NCBI GenBank assembly: GCA_036244855.1
Contig: BQKZ01000811.1
Coordinates: 1 to 15,627, forward strand
Origin: Temnopleurus reevesii
Taxonomy: Eukaryota > Echinodermata > Echinoidea > Temnopleuroida > Temnopleuridae
Reading direction: 5' to 3'
Length of the DNA stretch: 15,627 nucleotides
Shown: one piece after another, positions 9,201-15,627 of the stretch
Layout of the letters: every line of letters begins with the position of its first letter
Position numbering within the stretch: the first letter of the stretch is position 1
Notes under the pieces: generated by a model
The model's input: the letters and a program-made list of their open reading frames with translations, nothing else
Told to the model about the DNA's origin: nothing
The model's database searches: none
Program-made: the position numbers and the translations under genes

Positions 9201-9549
9201 GTAAGAATTAGAAAATATCACAAACACATGAAAATATTCAAGAATATGGAAACTCAGTATAACAAGGTACTTGGGACTATCAAAATTACCTAGTTATAGC
9301 AAGGTTAAACATGATAAGATATGAAGAGCTGGGACCAAATTATTACTTCTTTACATGTATGTCAGAAATAATTGTTGAGTCAGATCTCTTTATACCGAGT
9401 TTCCACTGTATCCAGAATATTTTTTGCAGCAAAGACTATTAAGTTTCCAATGAAAAAATACTTACACTTTAAACTTATGCAAAAAAAAACAAGAAGAGAC
9501 ATGCCAATTTAGAGTTTTACAAAGTTTACCTATTTGTTCTTTTCTGTAG

Positions 9550-9913
9550 GGGCGCCTGGCTACCCATTGAAGGGTCTGAACATGCCCAGGAGGAGCTCCT
9601 AGATCTACAGCTCCCTGATGGACCATTACCCCGAGGAGCAGGAGCAGCTGGCCTGGCCCCTGGTGGAGGTGCAGGAGCAGCAGGGGTCGCGGGAGTCAAC
9701 GAAGGAGCAGTGGTCCTCCGACGGAAGCGGTCGTCGCGGCGCAAAGCCGGCGTCTGGCGTGGCAGCGCCGTGTTGAGCACGGACATCACATCGTACTACA
9801 GCTGCCGCGAGCACATCATGCTGATCGAAGAGATGAAGAGGTACTCGCAGGTCAGCGACTCTGGCAACGTCGAGGAGGAAGAGTTTCGGCTTCATTCCAA
9901 TGACTTTCTGTGA
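9550..9913 (+). CDS. GC-rich terminal exon, 120-residue C-terminus, family not recognised
   Basis: After acceptor TTTTCTGTAG one base completes a codon, then 120 codons run open to TGA at 9911-9913. Visible parts: an acidic start (GAWLPIEGSEHAQEELLDLQ), a Gly/Ala/Pro-rich linker at about residues 24-53, a basic cluster RRKRSSRRK at 57-65, a segment with STDITSYYSC and EHIMLIEEMKRYSQ at 76-100, an acidic EEEE, and the end FRLHSNDFL. Third codon positions are overwhelmingly G or C from about residue 57 to 108, unlike the AT-rich codons of the GRIP exons, so coding in this frame is well supported. No in-frame ATG stands upstream near the acceptor, so it needs an earlier exon. Splicing directly from 2100 gives GRLATH and a stop at 9568-9570. 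It is therefore a golgin tail reached through an unseen exon, or the last exon of another gene. I do not recognise the family. Confidence 0.72.
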
Positions 9914-9934
9914 ATTTGAACCCAGTATTCTTCC

Positions 9935-9940
9935 AATAAA
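9935..9940 (+). promoter_or_regulatory. possible polyadenylation signal AATAAA
   Basis: AATAAA lies 22 nt past the stop at 9911-9913. In the related decayed copies downstream the same position reads AATATTGA or AATATCGA, so the hexamer is specific to the first copy. Such a short 3' UTR is unusual, and another AATAAA exists at 11973-11978, so use is uncertain. Confidence 0.35.
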
Positions 9941-10337
9941 TATGTCTCCTTGACTTAATTTTGGTACCTTAGTCTATCTAAAAGCAGATAGTGGCCCTAT
10001 CGGTGAATCTGGTATATTTAAAGGGAGGGTTCCAATGACTTTCTGTGAATTTCAATCCAGCTGTGATACATTATGATCTCCAAAGCTTGTATTCTTCCAA
10101 TATTGACACATCTCCCTGACTTACAATAGTTTGTAGTATCTTAATCCATTTACAGTGAAGTCCAGAAGAGAAAGTAACAATTTACACAGGAAAACAAAAG
10201 CTTTTTTTCCTGGACATAACTGTTAAAAACAGATATTGACACAATCAGTGAATCTGACAATGTCTTAAAGGAAGAGTTCCAGCTTTATTCCTATGACTAT
10301 GAATTTAAATCCAGTTATGCTATATTTTAATCTCTAA

Positions 10338-10481
10338 TGTTTGTATTCTTCCAATATCGACACATCTCCTAAACTTAGTTTTGGGTATTTAGATCCATCT
10401 AGAACAGATAATTGCCATATCAGCGAGTTTGGCAATGTCTATGAGGAAGAGTTCCAGCTTCATTCCAATGACTTTCTGTGA
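10338..10481 (+). pseudogene. relic of the terminal coding end, copy 4, frame still open
   Basis: Within the tandem array, copy 4 reads ISEFGNVYEEEFQLHSNDFL and stops at a TGA (10479-10481) in the same frame as the real exon, whose end reads VSDSGNVEEEEFRLHSNDFL. The frame is open back to a TAA at 10335-10337. There is no start codon or strong acceptor, and upstream codons are derived from 3' flank of the previous copy. It is most simply a decayed partial duplication; use as an alternative 3' exon cannot be excluded. Confidence 0.55.
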
Positions 10482-10789
10482 ATTTGAATCCAGCTGTGCT
10501 CTTTTATGATCGTCAAAGCATATTTTCTTCCAATATCGACACATCTCCTAATCTTAGTTTTTGTTAATCTATTTATAGGTAAGCCCAGAAGAGGAAGCTA
10601 CCGTTTACCCATTTTCCAATAGGTATATTACACAAAAACAGGTAAATATTAGATTTTTCTTCTGGGTGTAACGGTCAAAAACAGATAGTGTCCCTATCAG
10701 TAAAGATGGCAATGTCTAAAAGTAAAGAGCTCCGGATTCAATCAAATGACCTCTTGTGAATTTGAATCCATCCAATACTATGTATGCTA

Positions 10790-13700
10790 TAATTATACTC
10801 ATAATTATGCCCATTGACCCATATTGTAGCTTGAATGAGATGTGTTTCTACTTTTGTTTATGTTTTCCATTTTGGCTGGTCATGGGTTGTTAGGGGAGGG
10901 GTGCATACAAATTTTTGGACCTCTTGGGATATCAACTCTGGATTATTTGTAATATTGCATCTTTCAGTTTCAACTTAATTTGACAAAAATATTTGGGTTT
11001 TAACGTAAATGTATGATTTTAAAGCCATGAACGTTATTGCTCTTTTTGGATTTATTGTCCTTATATTCTTATACTGTATTATTTATTTTGAAATATGATT
11101 TTATATTGATTTGCTGAAACATATTTTACAAAATTGTCTTGCATTCATGATTTTTTAATCTGCACTATTTAGGTTTTTAGTCGGTAATTTTAGCACAAAA
11201 TTATTTGTTAAGATCATTTGATTATTCTAGAGAATAGAGCATCAACTACGATTACAAATGGAAAAACTTTAATTGTACCTCATATTTTTCAAAGTGATAT
11301 TGAAATAGACTGGGAATGTAAAATTCTGCAATTCCATACTCATATTGATGAATTAAAAGGATAAGAACTTCTATAATTCTTGGAATCCAATTACTCTAGA
11401 TTGCCAAAAAATTTCAATGATCATAACTTTGAAAATAAGAACCACCCTTTCGTCTTCATATTCAATGACTGAATTTTCACAAGACCTAAATCTTTACAAA
11501 TATGTGTGCATATCTCATTGATAAGAATTTGCATAGAATATAGTTTTGATAGTTTTACACCAAATTTATTTATATTATATATTATATAATTCTATATATC
11601 CAAGTATCAATAGCAGTTTGTTTTATATGTATTTAGATTTTGTTTTATATGGGTAAAAACTTAAAAGCTTAATTTGTAATTGTATATACTCAAAACAACA
11701 TTCCGCTTCAAATAATACTTTCGCCCTTTCCCATGATTTAATGTTATATTTTATTTTCATTAGTGATGTAACAATCCTTCTCCAAAATGAAATATATTTT
11801 TCTTTTTCAAATTTTCATATGCTTCATTTTAGATTAATTTATAAGAATTAGAATATGTGATATTGTTTTCATGAGTCAAATCTGCACAATTTACTCTTCA
11901 TAATTTTTTTCTGTTATATTTCATGTTTCTATCCCTCTTGAATCATCATTTGATAACTATGGAAATAATCGTAATAAAGATTATATTCTATGGTTTTATC
12001 ACAATAGAAAAGGTTGTACTATAATTGTTCCTCTATTGGCAAATAGTTTTCGAGTATTAATCTTATTCTCCTTTTTCTCATTAGGCTATATGCACTCACA
12101 CATCTCAAAGCCTACATTAGAGCATAAAGTCATACCGGTATGTGGCAACTTAGATTTGCGATTTCCTCCTATTCTGCTTGCTAAGGGAGTGCTTCAATTT
12201 CTGAAAAACAGTCATTTTGGGGCACATTGCTGTGTTTATAATGCCACTTGTCAGATCATGCATATGTCCTGTTAAACTCCAATGTCATCTGCTGGAGAAC
12301 AACAAGAATTAAATAGGATTTAGAGGAATGCCAAATTGTATACAATATCCGAAAATTAGGAATGCTTGTAACGCGGAACCAGAAGTTGGTGATGCCAGTT
12401 AATGTGGAGGTTTCGATTTCATTCGTCACAGTCAAAATTACAGTTGACCGGAAGTGATACATGTCTTAGTTTTACGCATCTGTTAATTTACGTGCGCAGC
12501 TACGTGTGCCGTAACAATGAGTAGACACACAAAACTATGACTTCAGCTGGACATGCTCTTCGTCACAGTTGACTGAAACCGAAAATTCCATAATGATAAA
12601 GTGTTTGCCATGGAAGCGAGTCATGCATATCTATTTTATGAATCACAGCCCAGATTACATGAAGATTTCATCATTTCCTTTTACAGTGTACTCTTTTATC
12701 TTGTTTTAGATTTGTAGGCTTTGAGATGGTTGCTAACCTCCTACCTTTTACCTTATAGTATAATTGTATTCCAGTGGCCTGTCTTAACTAAGAGATGCAA
12801 TCAATTGCAAATAAACCGTGTCCAATCAGAGTTCTTGCTGCATAAACCACTTGGTTTTAATCTTGCCCTGAGCCAATCCAAATGGATGTTTCTTGATTTC
12901 AATCAATCACATTGCCTCTTTAAAGGCAGGCCTCAGATGTATTCAATGGATCCATATCGCTATACTTAGTAACGTGCCTATGAAAATCAGTAATATCAAT
13001 CCAAAAATATCATCTTGATAGTTGTACAGATTTCGAGACACATTACATTAAATGTTATTATTATTCATATTTTAGATTTTTGTAGGTTGTACAAACATTT
13101 CTAAGGGATTTTGTGCATATTTCAAATTATATTTTTTACATTGATTGGTGCAATTCTACTTCTGTTTCGATATGTATCTAATGTTATGGATTAAATTGAA
13201 ATGCTTGAAGTCATTCTATGTTAAACGATACAGGAGAAATACTGATGGAAATTGAAGATTAAAGTATTACGCTGAGATAATATTGAGCATATGGCAGTTG
13301 GTGGAGGATTAACTTTAATTTAAATTGTTTATCTTATGTTTATTTCATGTTTAAAAGGGTTTTATACGTGTACATTCTTTGTCAATGGGAATGACAAAAG
13401 ATGAACACAGGAAGATTGGCAGATGGTGAATTTGTATTGTTTGATTTTTTCGTCATGACAACAGATTATCTATATCATTAGAGATTTGCTTACATATTTA
13501 GTATGTTATTTAAGAAAGTGTTTAGAGATCTTCCAGGTATTTTATCATAATCAATTTTGCTTTATAGATGATTAACTTGTGCAGTATGTTTATTTCTAGG
13601 TTTATTTTACACAATTTTAAGAATAGGCTGGCACAGCTGTTCTATTTTTCCAGACTGTTTTTGCAATTCATAATATCATGCATCTAGTTATGAGTAGAAC

Positions 13701-14440
13701 AAAACCTGAATCAACAAACTGGCTTAGATAAACTAGAAACAAAACCTTGTTGATTTGAACCCGACGGTACAATGTAGAAGAAATATAATACATGTATGTT
13801 TATATTGTATTGTTGCGTAGATTACAATGATCCAGCTTTTACGCGACCAAAAATATCAGCATAACAGCATTCATTTTTTGCAATTGTTTGTATTTCACTT
13901 TTATTTAGTATAAATTGATCAGATTTCATTTTATATATATTTTGTTTAATATATTATGAACAAGATATAAACTATTTCCAAAAAATTAAGTAGAATGCAG
14001 AGAATAGGTCTGTAAACCATCTGTGCAGACTCAACAATGGGGAGACGGTTCCGATTTCAATAGCATTACAAAGAGCCATTGAAATTGCGCTCGACTTAAT
14101 TCTTCGAAAATAGTTTATATCGTGTTTATGATTTTGCCATCACTTAACGATACCAGCAATATTTTGGTTTAGAGAAATAGAGTATGGGAGAGATAATGAT
14201 CGGATGGGGAAAGAAGAAAATAATCACCAATCATAATGGTATAGGTCATAATTTTTTTTCCATCAAATGTATTTTTTGCTAATTGCACTTCATTCTGGAG
14301 AATTATGGTCATTTTTACATTCGCGTGTATTCATTTCCTAGGTGATACAAGATGAAGAACTGTACTGTACTATAGAGACAGATTTACAGTGCAAATTAAT
14401 TATGAGCATTGTTTGGCATAATTATTCGCAAAGTGTGATG
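10790..14440. other. AT-rich 3' flank without recognised genes
   Basis: Very AT-rich sequence with no supported exon. A slightly less AT-rich patch (12100-12620) has a 79-codon open stretch at 12036-12275, without codon bias or recognisable motif, and two short TTCGTCACAGT copies near 12423 and 12559. Around 12790-12920 several CCAAT/ATTGG words and AATCAATTGCAA resemble the interior of the Harbinger-like MITE and may be a decayed relative. Several AATAAA hexamers occur, as at 11973. I see nothing further that I can name. Confidence 0.6.
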
Positions 14441-14489
14441 GGGCCTAATTTGATAAACAATGAATGTCACATTCATTGTTTCACATCAC
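14435..14489. repeat. long hairpin with a perfect 12-bp stem and 3-nt loop
   Basis: AAACAATGAATG (14455-14466), TCA, then CATTCATTGTTT (14470-14481) are exact inverted repeats. An outer GTGATG (14435-14440) can pair with CATCAC (14484-14489) after an asymmetric bulge. No T-run or gene context suggests a function. Confidence 0.88.
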
Positions 14490-14983
14490 CTTGCTGTGCC
14501 TTGGTAACTCAAAAACAAAAACTAGGTGGAAACCTTTCTTTAAAATAAGACTAAAGCCCCTGCTATTGATCACCTCCTGCATCTACTGTTTATAACAAGC
14601 TAGGGGGGTTTATTGAGCAGACCAATTTTCAAATGCAACTCCTGGTATTCCGGGGAGAAAGCCTGGGTGATAATAATGATACAAAAAGCGCCCTAAATAG
14701 AGTAAATTGTGCGCGCTATATGAATAGCATGAATGTTATTATATGTTATGGTTGTACAATTTAAATGAATGTGTAATTATATTGAATTTAGACATTAGTG
14801 GTGAAAGTTATTGTGGGTTTCGCAAATGAGAAATCGTCTTGTATACATGTGTGTATACTGACGAAATAATGTTGATTAAAATTAAGAAATGTCAAGATAT
14901 TTTCAAAACTGTTTTAATTTTGCTGTGTGAATGTATGAGTAGCGGGTGACTAATGAACATGTATCTGTCCACTATAATACTTG

Positions 14984-15159
14984 TGGGGTTTTGCTCAAAA
15001 TCAACTGCAAATCAACTGCAAATTTGACAGTTATAACGCGCACTTTCATTTGCGCACAGTATGAGCCTTTAACAACACGCGAATGAAACAATGATTTTGA
15101 TTGGCGTGTTCCGATCAACTGCAACTTGCGATCGATTGCAACTTTTGAGCAACACCCTC
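14984..15159. mobile_element. 176-bp PIF/Harbinger-like MITE, copy B
   Basis: This is the same element as at 7641-7807, same orientation. The left end TGGGGTTTTGCTCAAAA and the right end, reverse complement GAGGGTGTTGCTCAAAA, form the inverted repeats. TTA follows the right end (15160-15162), while the left flank is TTG, so the target duplication is imperfect. An 11-bp tandem duplication (ATCAACTGCAA twice) near the left end accounts for its extra length over copy A. No transposase. Confidence 0.82.
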
Positions 15160-15176
15160 TTAGTTGTAGTAGACGA

Positions 15177-15627
15177 GCAATTGAACATGTCTGATATGAG
15201 TGATATCTGGGCAAATGAACGCATCAGGGCAACTGAACATGCCTGATATGAGTGATATCTGGGCAAATGAACGCATCAGGGCAATTGAACATGTCTGATA
15301 TGAGTGATATCTGGGCAAATGAACGCATCAGGGCAATTGAACATGTCTGATATGAGTGATATCTGGGCAAATGAACGCATCAGGGCAATTGAACATGTCT
15401 GATATGAGTGATATCTGGGCAAATGAACGCATCAGGGCAATTGAACATGTCTGATATGAGTGATATCTGGGCAAATGAACGCATCAGGGCAATTGAACAT
15501 GTCTGATATGAGTGATATCTGGGCAAATGAACGCATCAGGGCAATTGAACATGTCTGATATGAGTGATATCTGGGCAAATGAACGCATCAGGGCAATTGA
15601 ACATGTCTGATATGAGTGATATCTGGG
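15177..15627. repeat. 52-bp minisatellite, at least 8.7 copies, running off the window
   Basis: The unit starts GCAATTGAACATGTCTGATA and ends GAACGCATCAGG. Copies start at 15177, 15229, 15281, 15333, 15385, 15437, 15489, 15541 and 15593 (partial). Apart from the copy at 15229 (two C substitutions), all are identical. The period is not a multiple of three, and stops recur on both strands within three units, so no long protein is encoded; the minus-strand open stretches at 14972-15266 are artefacts. Each unit holds an imperfect palindrome, GATATGAGTGATATC. The array begins 14 bp past the TTA of the neighbouring MITE. Confidence 0.97.

Larger units (their letters stand above)
2101..9549 (+). other. 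long intervening region, intron(s) between GRIP exon and terminal exon
   Basis: About 7.4 kb starting with donor GTAAGT and ending with acceptor TTTTCTGTAG. It may be a single intron, several introns with small exons, or an intergenic stretch followed by a second gene. It contains the repeats and candidate exons listed separately, a run of thirteen C at 3928-3940, a short TG run near 8459-8472 and long pyrimidine-rich tracts (about 5105-5340 and 7240-7450). Stretches 2150-2850, 4050-5030, 8080-9130 and 9210-9540 are AT-rich with nothing I can support as a gene. Confidence 0.6.
9852..10790 (+). repeat. five tandem copies of the terminal-exon end plus 3' flank
   Basis: The last about 60 coding bases, the TGA and about 100 bp of 3' flank recur in decayed form downstream. 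Anchors are TCAGCGA..TTGGCAATGTC-like starts at 9852, about 9999, 10245, 10420 and 10697, then CATTCCAATGACTTTCTGTG, GAATTTGAATCCAGC and TTCTTCCAATATCGACACAT. Copy 4 (10420-10488) matches copy 1 (9852-9920) at about 62 of 69 positions and keeps the frame and the stop. Copies 2 and 4 carry an extra 80-110 bp block with inverted ends, so units alternate short and long. Only copy 1 is part of the GC-rich exon; the others are taken as non-coding relics. Confidence 0.85.

Noticed and set aside
9526..9895. Two minus-strand open frames opposite the GC-rich exon
   Set aside because: They are low-complexity, arginine/proline/alanine-rich antisense readings of a GC-rich plus-strand exon, without their own splice or start context.
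12036..12275. 79-codon open stretch in the 3' flank
   Set aside because: AT-rich, no codon preference, no recognised motif and no splice partners; chance opening is the simplest reading.
12721..12969. 82-codon open stretch
   Set aside because: Begins at a non-ATG codon and contains CCAAT/ATTGG words resembling MITE interior; likely old repeat.
14972..15266. Minus-strand open frames ending in PRYHSYQ-like repeats
   Set aside because: They are readings through the 52-bp minisatellite and the adjoining MITE; the frame cycles and stops every three units.
15177..15627. CRISPR array
   Set aside because: Whole 52-bp units are identical with no unique spacers, and the window is an intron-bearing animal locus.

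Overview
This is an AT-rich, intron-rich animal (metazoan) window. It carries the 3' end of a protein-coding gene on the + strand, embedded in repeat-laden non-coding DNA. Three small exons (551-612, 1173-1220, 2011-2100) with canonical splice sites and matching phases encode a GRIP domain very close to that of vertebrate golgin-245/p230 (GOLGA4). The product is a trans-Golgi coiled-coil tether held on the membrane by ARL1. The long coiled coil lies upstream, outside the window. Frequent TACATGTA-like words, many short MITEs and a vertebrate-like GRIP sequence fit a marine invertebrate deuterostome, most simply an echinoderm. That assignment is inference only.

Layout. Bases 1-295 are GAA/GAT trinucleotide microsatellite and its decayed continuation, inside an intron. 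The GRIP exons and two introns occupy 551-2100. A roughly 7.4 kb stretch (2101-9549) follows. It holds a 115-bp tandem duplication, an 11-bp satellite, a TA-flanked MITE, a fold-back element, a 120-150 bp tandem array, a PIF/Harbinger-like MITE, several perfect palindromes, and several plausible small exons that cannot be ranked securely from sequence alone.

At 9550-9913 lies a GC-rich terminal-type exon. It is open for 120 codons after a good acceptor, with strong G/C bias at third codon positions, and it ends in TGA. Direct splicing from the last GRIP exon would hit a stop after six codons; the long frame requires one or more intervening exons, or belongs to a separate gene. Its 3' portion (coding end, stop and UTR) recurs in four decayed tandem copies as far as about 10790.

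From 10790 to the right edge I find no convincing gene. The stretch is mostly AT-rich DNA with a perfect hairpin, a second copy of the Harbinger-like MITE (14984-15159) and a highly homogeneous 52-bp minisatellite (15177 to the window edge). No tRNA, rRNA or CRISPR array was recognised.
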